Below, piece after piece: positions 35,002 to 44,955 of a stretch of DNA of 64,000 nucleotides. This DNA is from Zobellella endophytica (lineage in GTDB: Bacteria > Pseudomonadota > Gammaproteobacteria > Enterobacterales > Aeromonadaceae), in the NCBI RefSeq assembly GCF_003012775.1, contig NZ_PXYG01000008.1:124001-188000 (forward strand), in the 5' to 3' direction. Each line of letters opens with the position of its first letter. Position 1 is the first letter of the stretch. Under the pieces are notes generated by a model. The model had not been told where the DNA came from. It worked only from the letters and a program-made list of their open reading frames with translations, and did no database searches. A program made the position numbers and the translations under genes.

Positions 35002-35859
35002 TCAGAGCGCTTCGGCCACTTCCTGCGCCTGCAGGCGCACGCTTTGCAGCCCGGCACCGGACAGGTACCAGAGCGCCGGCGACAGGTATGTCAGCTTGAT
35101 GGCGTCGCCGCCTTCGGCATCCAGCGCCTGGCGCAGTTGCGCCGGGTCGAGCGCCTCGCCGCCGATGGCCGCGCTGCGGTCGACCACCAGCAGGGCGTCG
35201 GGGCCGGCCTGGGCCATCTGGGCCGGGGTCAGCGGGGTGAAGGTGCGGTTGCCGTTGGTGATGCTTTCCACCCCGGCCGGCAACGCGGGCGCCGCGAGCC
35301 CGAGCAGTTCGGCCACCACCGGCTCGGTGCGCAGCGAGTACCGGCCGTCGTTGTGGGTGACCACCATCACGCTCGGGGTGCCGTCGATCTGTGCGCGCAG
35401 GGCGGTGATGGACCGCTCCAGCTCCGCCAGCGCGGACTCGGCCGCCTCGGCGGCACCAAAGGATTCGGCCAGCGCCCGCACCTTGTGGCTGAAGCTTTCC
35501 CAGTAGCCGTCGCCGTGCAGGCTCATGTCCTGCACCGGGGCGATGGCCGCCAGCTGTTCTTTCATGTCGCCCTGGCGGCCGGTGATCAGGATAAGGGAGG
35601 GATTGGCCGCCTTCAGCGCCGTCAGATCCGGTGAACGCAGGCCGCCCGCATCCGCATAGTCGCCGGCGCCGTATTGCTCCAGGTAACCGGGCAGCGCCTG
35701 CTTGGGCACCGCCACCACCCGGGCGCCCAGGCCGAGGGCGTCCAGGGTATCCAGGCTGCCGTGGTCGAAGCTTGCCACCCGGGCCGGCTCTCCGGCGGCC
35801 ATCGCCAGTTGGCTGGCCAGCAACAGGCCGGCGGCGGACAAGGTTTTTGTCAGATTCAT
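35002..35859 (-). CDS. Periplasmic iron-siderophore binding protein
   Basis: 285 residues with signal peptide (1-20, cut after AMA). Periplasmic binding protein of the TroA/BtuF-like helical-backbone type: ARVASFDHGSLDTLDALGLG, PSLILITGRQGDMKEQLAAI and PDALLVVDRSAAIGG resemble the FatB/CeuE/VctP group that bind catecholate siderophores. No ABC permease or ATPase genes are adjacent. The Fur box upstream supports iron control. ATG at 35857-35859 follows AAGGAGA. Confidence 0.87.
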   Translation of the reverse strand: MNLTKTLSAAGLLLASQLAMAAGEPARVASFDHGSLDTLDALGLGARVVAVPKQALPGYLEQYGAGDYADAGGLRSPDLTALKAANPSLILITGRQGDMKEQLAAIAPVQDMSLHGDGYWESFSHKVRALAESFGAAEAAESALAELERSITALRAQIDGTPSVMVVTHNDGRYSLRTEPVVAELLGLAAPALPAGVESITNGNRTFTPLTPAQMAQAGPDALLVVDRSAAIGGEALDPAQLRQALDAEGGDAIKLTYLSPALWYLSGAGLQSVRLQAQEVAEAL

Positions 35860-35927
35860 TCGATTCTCCTTCGTGTGATGTCCATGAAATGAGGTGCCCG
35901 GCGAGCGGAATAACACCGAATAGTATC

Positions 35928-35946
35928 AATAACGATTCTCATTATC
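35928..35946 (-). promoter_or_regulatory. Fur box
   Basis: Minus strand GATAATGAGAATCGTTATT matches 16 of 19 positions of the Fur consensus. It lies 69 bases upstream of the iron-binding protein start, so that gene should be repressed by Fe-Fur. Confidence 0.85.
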
Positions 35947-36109
35947 TCATGGTTCGCCCGCGCCGGCTGCAGCCCGATCCGGTACGCTTCGTTGCAAAAA
36001 CAGGAACAGTGGCTGCCAGCCCGTTGCGCTGATCCGTTACCAGAAAGATGGCCCGACGACGAGCGGGTGAAGGAAAGCCGGCGGGTCGATCTGCTGCGGC
36101 TCGGCCGCT
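35947..36109 (+). other. Possible 3' remnant of an unknown gene
   Basis: One plus-strand frame stays open without an ATG from before the Fur box to a TGA at 36107-36109, encoding a basic tail with ADPLPERWPDDERVKESRR and ending LLRLGR. It reads like a genuine C-terminus, but no start is visible. May be a truncated gene or chance. Confidence 0.3.
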
Positions 36110-36125
36110 GACCGGGCCAGACGGC

Positions 36126-36154
36126 AAAAAGCCCGGCACCTTGCGGTGCCGGGC
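36126..36154 (-). terminator. Terminator of icd
   Basis: 10-bp perfect stem (GCCCGGCACC, 36131-36140, with 36145-36154), loop TTGC, followed on the minus strand by five T. It lies 67 bases past the isocitrate dehydrogenase stop. Confidence 0.9.
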
Positions 36155-36220
36155 TCGGTCTGGTTTGTCAGCAGTCTCAAGCCCGCGGTATCACTGCGGG
36201 CCGGGATGACGGGCTCGGGT

Positions 36221-38452
<2,232 letters not shown>

Positions 38453-38698
38453 TATTTCCCTATTTCCCTGATTGATATGGTGGGGGAGTCAACGGTCCAG
38501 CATGGTACCAACTTTTGGTCGGCACTGGCGCTGGCCAAAACCGCTGGATTGAATTTCCGGCACGCATTGTATGACACTTGGGCCCCAAGACTTAAGTGGT
38601 CTGAGCGAATTCAGCGGAATTTTTCGACTAAAGATGGGTGTGTAAGCATTTTTAGGGAATTTTTATGCGTTGACAGGGCTCCGTTCCACTCCCGCCGT

Positions 38699-38733
38699 CG
38701 TCGTCCGGGCCCGGTCACCGGGCCCGGACGACG
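38699..38733. terminator. Long GC-rich hairpin after the pirin operon
   Basis: 17-bp perfect inverted arms (38699-38715 and 38717-38733) begin one base past the stop of the monooxygenase-domain gene. No T tract follows, so termination is likely but not proven. The rest of 38453-38698 is the icd leader and shows no gene. Confidence 0.65.
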
Positions 38734-38734
38734 C

Positions 38735-39304
38735 TCAGCGGAACAGCCAGCCGGACACCCGGCGTACCAGCCGCGGCATGATCACATAGATAACCAGGGC
38801 GACGATGGCGGCGGCGGTAATGGCGTGGCGCAGGCCCCACAGCCCCAGCAGCGGCACCGGCTCGAACAGCAGCAGCGACAGGGCCGGCGGCACCAGCAGG
38901 GTCAGCAGCCAGATCACCAGGGTGGTCAGCAGCCACTGCTTCCAGCGGGTCGGCTGCTTGACCGGCGGGTTGAGTGGCTGGAACCAGTTGTCGATACCGG
39001 TGGCGATGTCCACCTCGTCCGGCAACACCAGGTAGCCTTCTGCCTCTTCGAGCAGGGCCCGGCGCTCCCGGGAGTGCACCCAGGCTTCGGCCTCCGCCCG
39101 GCTGGCGAAGCGTACGGCGATATCGTACTGGGTGTGGCCGCCGGCCGGCTTGAGGATATTGACGCCCTGATGGCCGGCAAAGCCGGCGGCCACGTCGATG
39201 GTTTTTCTCAGCCAGTGCTCGTAGTCGCTCATGGCCTCCTGGCGTATCCGGTGGCGGATCAGCACCGACACGCCGCCTGCCGGGAGGGAGGGTTGCTCGG
39301 TCAT
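38735..39304 (-). CDS. ABM-domain membrane protein
   Basis: 189 residues: an antibiotic-biosynthesis monooxygenase-like ferredoxin fold (about 10-105, VSVLIRHRIRQEAMSDYEHW, HTQYDIAVRFASRAEAEAW) followed by two or three membrane helices (about 120-180). Fused ABM/membrane proteins of this type (COG3224) have no known reaction. ATG at 39302-39304 is 18 bases past the pirin stop, so it is the last gene of the operon. Confidence 0.83.
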   Translation of the reverse strand: MTEQPSLPAGGVSVLIRHRIRQEAMSDYEHWLRKTIDVAAGFAGHQGVNILKPAGGHTQYDIAVRFASRAEAEAWVHSRERRALLEEAEGYLVLPDEVDIATGIDNWFQPLNPPVKQPTRWKQWLLTTLVIWLLTLLVPPALSLLLFEPVPLLGLWGLRHAITAAAIVALVIYVIMPRLVRRVSGWLFR

Positions 39305-39321
39305 GATGCGGTCCTCCGGGG

Positions 39322-40254
39322 TCAGGGCAGGGGCGGCGCCTGCAGGGGCGCGCCGTCGTAGCCGTGGACCTCCCCGAAACGCTCGCTGCCCGCGTTCCAG
39401 TCCGCCAGGGCCCGGGCGATCTCCGCCTGGCTGTGGCCGACGAAGTTCCACCAGATGAAGATGTCTTCATCGAGCGGTTCGCCGCCCACCAGCAGCACCC
39501 GGGCGCCCGCCGCCAGGGTCGGCTCGATCCCGGTGCGATGCAGGCCGAGGTAGGCCAGCTCGTTGGCGGCGAAGTGCTCGCCGTCGAGCTCCAGGCTGCC
39601 TTCCAGCACGAACAGGCCGTATTCGAAGTCTTCCCGCAGGGTGAGCCGGACCGTCGCCGGCCGGGCGGCGTACAGATCCATGCCCAGCAACGGGGAGAAG
39701 GTCAGGGTCGGCGCCTTATGGCTGAGGTAGTCGCCCACCAGCAGGGTGAAGTCGACGCCGTTGGCGGACCAGGCGGGCAGCCGGGGGTAATGATCGAAAC
39801 GCGGCGGGGTGTCCTTGTCGGCCTCCGGCAGAGCGATCCATAGCTGGGCGGCGTGCAGCTGCCGCTGGCCGGGCAGGGATTCCTCGGTGTGGGCGATGCC
39901 GTGGCCGGCGGTCATCAGGTTGACCTGGCCGGGGCGGATCACCTGCTCGTAGCCCAGGCTGTCCCGGTGCAGCACCTCGCCGGCGAGCATCCAGGTGAAG
40001 GTCTGCAGGCCGATATGCGGGTGCGGGCCCACCCGCATGCCGGGCTCGCCGGGGGCGAACTCGGCGGGGCCGGCGTGGTCGAGAAAGCACCAGGCGCCGA
40101 TCAGCCGCCGCTGTTTGGAAGGAACGGCGCGGGCCACCGGTATGCCGCCCACGTCGGCGATGCGTGGGGCCAGCCGCTGGATCTGGCGTTGCCCGTTCAC
40201 CAGCGGGCATTCGCGGGACGAGCCGAAGCTCGCCGACCATTGGATATTGCTCAT
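39322..40254 (-). CDS. Pirin-family protein
   Basis: 310-residue bicupin. The N-terminal cupin has the metal-binding series GPHPHIGLQTFTWMLAGEV and HGIAHTEES (three His and Glu in the family). Some bacterial pirins have quercetinase activity; others affect redox regulation. Here it lies between an isochorismatase-family hydrolase and an ABM protein, a common set in oxidative or aromatic stress regulons. Confidence 0.9.
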   Translation of the reverse strand: MSNIQWSASFGSSRECPLVNGQRQIQRLAPRIADVGGIPVARAVPSKQRRLIGAWCFLDHAGPAEFAPGEPGMRVGPHPHIGLQTFTWMLAGEVLHRDSLGYEQVIRPGQVNLMTAGHGIAHTEESLPGQRQLHAAQLWIALPEADKDTPPRFDHYPRLPAWSANGVDFTLLVGDYLSHKAPTLTFSPLLGMDLYAARPATVRLTLREDFEYGLFVLEGSLELDGEHFAANELAYLGLHRTGIEPTLAAGARVLLVGGEPLDEDIFIWWNFVGHSQAEIARALADWNAGSERFGEVHGYDGAPLQAPPLP

Positions 40255-40333
40255 GGAACCTCCTGATTGGGATGAGGCAAAAGATGTTGTCGCCCGTCCG
40301 ATAAGGGTAGCGCCCCGGCGGACGGGCGACCGC

Positions 40334-40960
40334 TTATTTACCTGAGTTCAGGGTGTTGTAGCTGGTGATCAGGTTGCGATAATCGGGGATATGGTTGGAG
40401 AACAGGGTTCCCAGCCCCTCGATGTCGTTGCGCCAGTCCCGATGCAGCTCGCAGGCCACGCCGAACCAGGTCATCAGCTGGGCGCCGGCGGCGGACATCC
40501 GATCCCAGGCGGAATGGCGGGTCAGCTCGTTGAAGGTGCCGGAGGCGTCGGTGACCACGAACACCTCATAGCCTTCCTCCAGCGCGGCCAGGGCGGGGAA
40601 GGCCACACACACCTCGGTGACCACGCCGGCGATGATCAGCTGCTTCTTGCCGGTGGCCCTGATGGCCGCGACGAAGTCCTCGTTGTCCCAGGCGTTGATC
40701 TGCCCCGGCCGGGCGATGTAGGGGGCGTCGGGGAAGGCCTCTTTCAGTTCCGGCACCAGGGGGCCGTTGGGACCCTGCTCGAAGCTGGTGGTGAGGATGG
40801 TCGGCAGTTGGAAGTACTTGGCCAGATCGGCCAGGGCCAGTACGTTGTTCTTGAACCGGTCCGGCTCGATATCCCGCACCAGCGACAGCAGGCCGGCCTG
40901 GTGGTCGACCAGCAGCACGGCAGCATCGTTTTTATCCAGACGAACATAGGGCTTGTTCAT
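40334..40960 (-). CDS. ycaC: YcaC-like isochorismatase-family hydrolase
   Basis: 208 residues. Cysteine hydrolase fold with AAVLLVDHQAGLLSLV (catalytic Asp), a lysine in the centre and GVVTEVCVAFPALAALEEGY with the catalytic Cys. Closest to E. coli YcaC, an octameric hydrolase of unknown substrate. First gene of the operon with pirin and the ABM protein, divergent from a LysR gene. Confidence 0.9.
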   Translation of the reverse strand: MNKPYVRLDKNDAAVLLVDHQAGLLSLVRDIEPDRFKNNVLALADLAKYFQLPTILTTSFEQGPNGPLVPELKEAFPDAPYIARPGQINAWDNEDFVAAIRATGKKQLIIAGVVTEVCVAFPALAALEEGYEVFVVTDASGTFNELTRHSAWDRMSAAGAQLMTWFGVACELHRDWRNDIEGLGTLFSNHIPDYRNLITSYNTLNSGK

Positions 40961-41184
40961 GGTCTTGCTCCTTGTCAGGTTTCACTTTTTCCCGGTGGTC
41001 AGGGGCCGGGGCGGTGCCGCCGGCGCCCGCTGGCGGTCGCGTCGTCGGTGATCCGGTGGCGGATGGTGTGCCTCTCCACCGGGCCGAAACGTCAGCATGA
41101 ATTCTAGTCGTGGGACGAAAATTGGGTAGACTCCGGATTTAAGAAGCATCGTTCTGTATATGGAACGATAAGGGAGGGCAAAGC
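40961..41184. promoter_or_regulatory. Divergent promoter region, ycaC operon and LysR gene
   Basis: 224 bases between two divergent start codons. It should hold both promoters and the LysR operator. The AT-rich part 41130-41170 includes the repeated ATCGTTC...GAACGAT pair (41147-41153, 41164-41170), an inverted repeat fit for a LysR site. Confidence 0.5.
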
Positions 41185-42090
41185 ATGCAGGATCTTAACG
41201 ACTTCTATTACTACGCGGCGGTGGTGGAGCACGGCGGTTTCGCCCCGGCGGGGCGGGCCCTCGGCGTGCCCAAGTCGAAGCTGAGCCGGCGCGTCGCCAT
41301 GCTGGAGGAGCGGCTCGGTGCCCGGCTGTTGCATCGTTCCAGTCGCCACTTTTCGGTGACCGAGGTGGGACGAAGCTTTTATCAGCACTGCAAGGCGATG
41401 CTGGTGGAGGCGGAGGCGGCGCAGGAGTCGGTGGCGCTGACCCAGGCCGAGCCGCGCGGCGTGGTCCGGCTGACCTGCCCGCTCGGCATTCTCTACGCCC
41501 ATGTGGCGACCATGCTGGCGGATTTCATGCAGTGTTACCCCCAGGTCAGCGTGCATCTGGAGGCGACCAACCGGCGGGTCGACCCGGTGGGCGAGGCCAT
41601 CGATGTGGCCATTCGGGTTCGGCCGCCACCCATCGAGAACAGCGATCTGGTGCTGCGCACCTTCTCCGACCGGGCCCAGTGCCTGCTGGCCAGCCCCGGG
41701 CTGCTGGCTCGCTGTGGTACTCCCGCGCTGCCGGAGGAGCTGACGACCTTGCCCAGCCTGGCCCTGAGCGATCCGCGAGAGCTCTACGCCTGGGAACTGT
41801 TCGGGCCGGATGATGCCCAGGTGCAGCTCCATCACCAGCCCAGGCTGGTGACCACCGACATGATGGTGCTGCGCACCGCGGCCCTGGCCGGGGTGGGGGT
41901 GGTGCAACTGCCGGTGATGATGGTGAGCGATCATCTGGCGAGCGGTGCCCTGGTCCGGCTGCTGCCCCGGTGGCAGCCCCGGCGGGAGATCATCCACGCG
42001 GTGTTTCCGTCCCGCCGGGGACAGCTGCCCTCGGTCCGGGCCCTGCTCGATCACCTGGCCCGCCGCTTTGCCGAGCTGGATGAAGACTAG
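41185..42090 (+). CDS. LysR-family regulator
   Basis: 301 residues. Winged helix-turn-helix at 1-60 (FAPAGRALGVPKSKLSRRVA) and a substrate-binding domain (88-295, GVVRLTCPLGILYAHVATML). It resembles the DsdC/AaeR-type group that regulates YcaC-pirin operons. Divergent from that operon, which it probably controls. GGGAGGG precedes the ATG. Confidence 0.9.
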   Translation: MQDLNDFYYYAAVVEHGGFAPAGRALGVPKSKLSRRVAMLEERLGARLLHRSSRHFSVTEVGRSFYQHCKAMLVEAEAAQESVALTQAEPRGVVRLTCPLGILYAHVATMLADFMQCYPQVSVHLEATNRRVDPVGEAIDVAIRVRPPPIENSDLVLRTFSDRAQCLLASPGLLARCGTPALPEELTTLPSLALSDPRELYAWELFGPDDAQVQLHHQPRLVTTDMMVLRTAALAGVGVVQLPVMMVSDHLASGALVRLLPRWQPRREIIHAVFPSRRGQLPSVRALLDHLARRFAELDED

Positions 42091-42141
42091 CCGGGGGCGG
42101 CTCATCGAGAAGTCGGGAGCGGACAGCCGGACGGGCGACGG

Positions 42142-42576
42142 TTATTCCTGTTCCTCGAAGAACCGCCGGTACATTTTTTTGGCGGCGCTGCGGGTCTCGT
42201 CATTGCAGCCCACGGCCAGGCCCGCGAGCAGGGTGATCAGCACGGACTTGCCCGGGTGCTGCTTTATCAGCCTGCCGAGCTCCGGGCTGACCAGGGCCGC
42301 CAGCAGGTTTTCCAGATCATCGATGCCCTGCGGTTGCTTCGGGGGGGACACCGGTGCCGCCCTGCTCCTGGTGGTGACGAGCCGGGTCACCAGGATCACC
42401 AGCAAGGCCGCCAGGGCATGCATGCTGGCGGTGATCAGGGCGGCGATATGCGCCGGGTAGTGGTCGAGCAGGGTGAAGTAGATGGCAACGCCGGCGAACC
42501 CGAGTGAAAGCATGCCCAATAAAAACGCGATGATCAGCGCTGCGGTATTGATCTTTACTCTTGAACGCCAGCCCAT
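42142..42576 (-). CDS. Small membrane protein, holin-like or YqjE-like
   Basis: 144 residues with two hydrophobic helices (about 10-33 and 42-65) and a basic cytosolic tail. It has no clear family but follows a YqjD-like gene by 40 bases, the same arrangement as yqjD-yqjE in enterobacteria. A role at the membrane in stationary phase is a guess from that context. Confidence 0.6.
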   Translation of the reverse strand: MGWRSRVKINTAALIIAFLLGMLSLGFAGVAIYFTLLDHYPAHIAALITASMHALAALLVILVTRLVTTRSRAAPVSPPKQPQGIDDLENLLAALVSPELGRLIKQHPGKSVLITLLAGLAVGCNDETRSAAKKMYRRFFEEQE

Positions 42577-42616
42577 GCTCGTCTCCTGTTATCCGGTATC
42601 AAGGTCTGCTCGGTGG

Positions 42617-42889
42617 TCAGCGATCCAGGAGTTTCCCCAGCAGCAGGCCGATACCGAAGGCCACGGCCATGCTGGTATAGGGGCGGCTTTCCACTTCCTG
42701 CTGGGCTTTGCAGAGGGATTGCTTGAGCTGTTGCTGGGCCTGCCCCGCCGCCGCCTTGACGTTTTCTTCACCTTCCCTGGCGTAATTGGCGGTCATTTCC
42801 TTCAGGGTGCTGGTCAGTTCGGCAAAATCCTTGCGCAATGCATCCAGTTGCTCTTGCAGCTCTTGTTGATTGTTCTGTGTTGTGGCCAT
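42617..42889 (-). CDS. ElaB/YqjD-family (DUF883) membrane protein
   Basis: 90 residues: a coiled coil (10-70) and a C-terminal hydrophobic anchor (SMAVAFGIGLLLGKLLDR). In E. coli, ElaB and YqjD anchor ribosomes to the inner membrane in stationary phase. Length and layout match. First gene of the pair with 42142-42576. Confidence 0.85.
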   Translation of the reverse strand: MATTQNNQQELQEQLDALRKDFAELTSTLKEMTANYAREGEENVKAAAGQAQQQLKQSLCKAQQEVESRPYTSMAVAFGIGLLLGKLLDR

Positions 42890-43143
42890 AAGACTCTCCT
42901 TAAGAACATGTCAGATCGGTAAGCTGGCAGGGGCCGGGCCGGTTTGCCCGCCCGGTGACGGCAATGCCGATCCTGCTCCGGATGGCACTGCCAACATTTT
43001 CATCCACGAGTTAGTCTGACCGCTATTCCCCCGGACTGCAACCGGGCCGCCGGCCTGATGGTGGCACAGAGGTGGGCGAAGGAACGGCTCAACCCGCGAT
43101 GTCTATTCTGCCCCGCGCCTTTTTAAATCGGTGGTGTGATATG

Positions 43144-43236
43144 CCAATCCGAGGGTTCGCGCTACGCGAGAAGGCAGGCGGGCCGCCCGCGCTCCACCGG
43201 CAAGGTGCACATCTGCAAACGGTGGTGTTTTCCTGC
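43144..43236 (+). repeat. Short dispersed repeat R2, copy C
   Basis: 43144-43204 matches 11233-11293 and 43170-43236 matches the reverse of 27083-27150. Lies in the 399-base gap 42890-43288, which holds no gene apart from this repeat and the terminator next to it. Confidence 0.7.
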
Positions 43237-43242
43237 CTTTTT

Positions 43243-43274
43243 AAAAAACCGGCGCCCTGGGGCGCCGGTTTTTT
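43243..43274. terminator. Terminator of the symporter gene, bidirectional
   Basis: 8-bp stem CCGGCGCC/GGCGCCGG (43249-43256 with 43261-43268), loop CTGG, with six A before and six T after, so it can stop transcription from either side. It follows the symporter stop by 14 bases. Confidence 0.9.
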
Positions 43275-43288
43275 GCGGGGGAGGTCGA

Positions 43289-44626
43289 TCAGGCCTTGCC
43301 GGCCGAAGCCTCGGCGGTGTCGCGGTCGCGACGGGGGAAGCGGATTTCCTCTTCCTTCTCGCCGGAGTGGGGGTCGTTGAAACGGGCTAGGTCCATGGCG
43401 CCCTCGCTCTTGCCCACGATGCAGGTCACCACCGAGTCGCCGGTGATGTTGACCGCGGTACGGATCATGTCGAGCAGGCGATCCACCCCGATGATCAGGG
43501 CGATGCCTTCCACCGGCAGGCCGACCTGGTTCAGCACCATGGCCAGCATCACCAGGCCCACGCCGGGCACGCCGGCGGTGCCGACGGAGGCCAGGGTGGC
43601 GGTCAGGATCACCATCAGGTAGTCGCCGAAGGTCAGGTCGATGTTGAAGGCCTGGGCGATAAAGGCGGTGGCCACCCCCTGCATGATGGCGGTGCCGTCC
43701 ATGTTGATGGTGGCGCCCAGCGGCACGGTGAAGGAGGCGACCTTGTTGTCCACACCCATGCGGCGGGTGGCGGTTTCCATGGTCACCGGTATGGTGGCGT
43801 TGGAAGAGGCGGTGGAAAAGGCGAACATGATGGCGTCTTCCATCTTCTTCAGGAAGGTCACCGGGCTCAGGCCGGTAAAGGTCTTGAGCAGCAGGCCGTA
43901 GACGACCACGCCGTGCAGCACCAGGGTGCCGGCCACCACCAGGAAGTACTCCGCCAGGTTGAGGATGGCGTCCAGCCCCAGGGTGGTGAACAGCTGGGCC
44001 ATCAGGCAGAACACGCCGTAGGGGGCGATGTTCATCAGCAGGGTCACCAGCTTCATGATCACTTCGTTGAAGTCGTTGAACAGGGCGGCGATACGCTCGC
44101 CCGGCTTGCCCGCCAGGCTGATGGCGATGCCGAACAGCACCGCGAACACGATGATCTGCAGGGTGTTGCCCTGGGCCATGGAGTTGATGGGGTTGGTGGG
44201 GAACATGCCGATGAACACCTCGCCCAGGGACGGGGCTTCCTTGGCGGTAAAGGTGCTGGCGGTGGTCAGGTCCACGCCCTGGCCCGGCTGGAACAGGCTG
44301 CCCAGCAGCAGCGCCAGGGTGATGGCGATGGCGGTGGTGGCCAGGTAGAAGCTCAGGGTCTTGCCGCCCAGGCGGCCCAGGGTGGACAGATCCTTCAGCG
44401 AGCTGGTGCCGCACACCAGGGACACGAAGATCAGCGGCACCACCAGCATGCTCAGGCTGGCGATAAAGATCTTGCCGCCCACGTGCAGCAGGCCGTTGAC
44501 CAGGTAGTCGTGCACCAGGGCCACGTCCGCCAGCAGGGTGCGGAAGATAAAGCCGGCCAGGATGCCCAGGCCCATGCCCAGCAGCACGCGGCTGGTGAGG
44601 GACAGTTTTTTCTTGTCGGTTGTCAT
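43289..44626 (-). CDS. Dicarboxylate/amino-acid:cation symporter (DAACS family)
   Basis: 445 residues of the GltP/DctA family with about eight helices and two hairpins. Signatures: AFSTASSNATIPVTMETA (serine-rich motif), GATINMDGTAIMQGVAT and ITGDSVVTCIVGKSEGAMD. Takes up glutamate/aspartate or C4-dicarboxylates with protons or sodium. A sigma-54 promoter 120 bases upstream, with a kinase/activator pair just beyond, indicates induction by external substrate. Confidence 0.93.
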   Translation of the reverse strand: MTTDKKKLSLTSRVLLGMGLGILAGFIFRTLLADVALVHDYLVNGLLHVGGKIFIASLSMLVVPLIFVSLVCGTSSLKDLSTLGRLGGKTLSFYLATTAIAITLALLLGSLFQPGQGVDLTTASTFTAKEAPSLGEVFIGMFPTNPINSMAQGNTLQIIVFAVLFGIAISLAGKPGERIAALFNDFNEVIMKLVTLLMNIAPYGVFCLMAQLFTTLGLDAILNLAEYFLVVAGTLVLHGVVVYGLLLKTFTGLSPVTFLKKMEDAIMFAFSTASSNATIPVTMETATRRMGVDNKVASFTVPLGATINMDGTAIMQGVATAFIAQAFNIDLTFGDYLMVILTATLASVGTAGVPGVGLVMLAMVLNQVGLPVEGIALIIGVDRLLDMIRTAVNITGDSVVTCIVGKSEGAMDLARFNDPHSGEKEEEIRFPRRDRDTAEASAGKA

Positions 44627-44747
44627 CAGGTGGATTCTCCATATCCGATGTGGAAGAGCAAAACGGCATCTTCGTCGATGCCTGAACTGGGGCCGCCATG
44701 GCCGGAAGGCCCGGAGGCGGACGGTCGGTACCGCATCCCGGGTATAG

Positions 44748-44763
44748 GCAAGTAGGATGCCAA
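44748..44763 (-). promoter_or_regulatory. Sigma-54 (-24/-12) promoter of the symporter
   Basis: Minus strand TTGGCAT-N5-TTGC with exact GG-N10-GC spacing (-24 at 44757-44762, -12 at 44748-44751), one difference from consensus. Predicted start of transcription near 44736, giving a leader of about 110 bases. Confidence 0.88.
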
Positions 44764-44843
44764 GTTTTGTTTTTCTGTCTAACTATCTGTTACCAAAGGA
44801 TTAAATTTATAGAGGCGGGAGGTGGCATGGGGAGCCAGGGGGT

Positions 44844-44940
44844 ATAACCAGGGTTATGCATTACCAGGGGTTTTTATGAAATCCGTTTTTTATCAATAAG
44901 ATAATAGTCATTCCCTGGTTATAGCCTTAACCCTGGTTAT
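44844..44940. promoter_or_regulatory. Cluster of four CCAGGG/CCCTGG operator motifs
   Basis: ATAACCAGGG (44844-44853), ATTACCAGGG (44860-44869), then CCCTGGTTAT twice (44913-44922, 44931-44940) in opposite orientation. A weaker GAGCCAGGG lies at 44832. They lie about 80-180 bases upstream of the sigma-54 promoter, where enhancer sites for an activator belong. Probable binding sites of the response regulator encoded next to them. Confidence 0.75.
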
Positions 44941-44955
44941 AGGGGTTTGGGAGAG

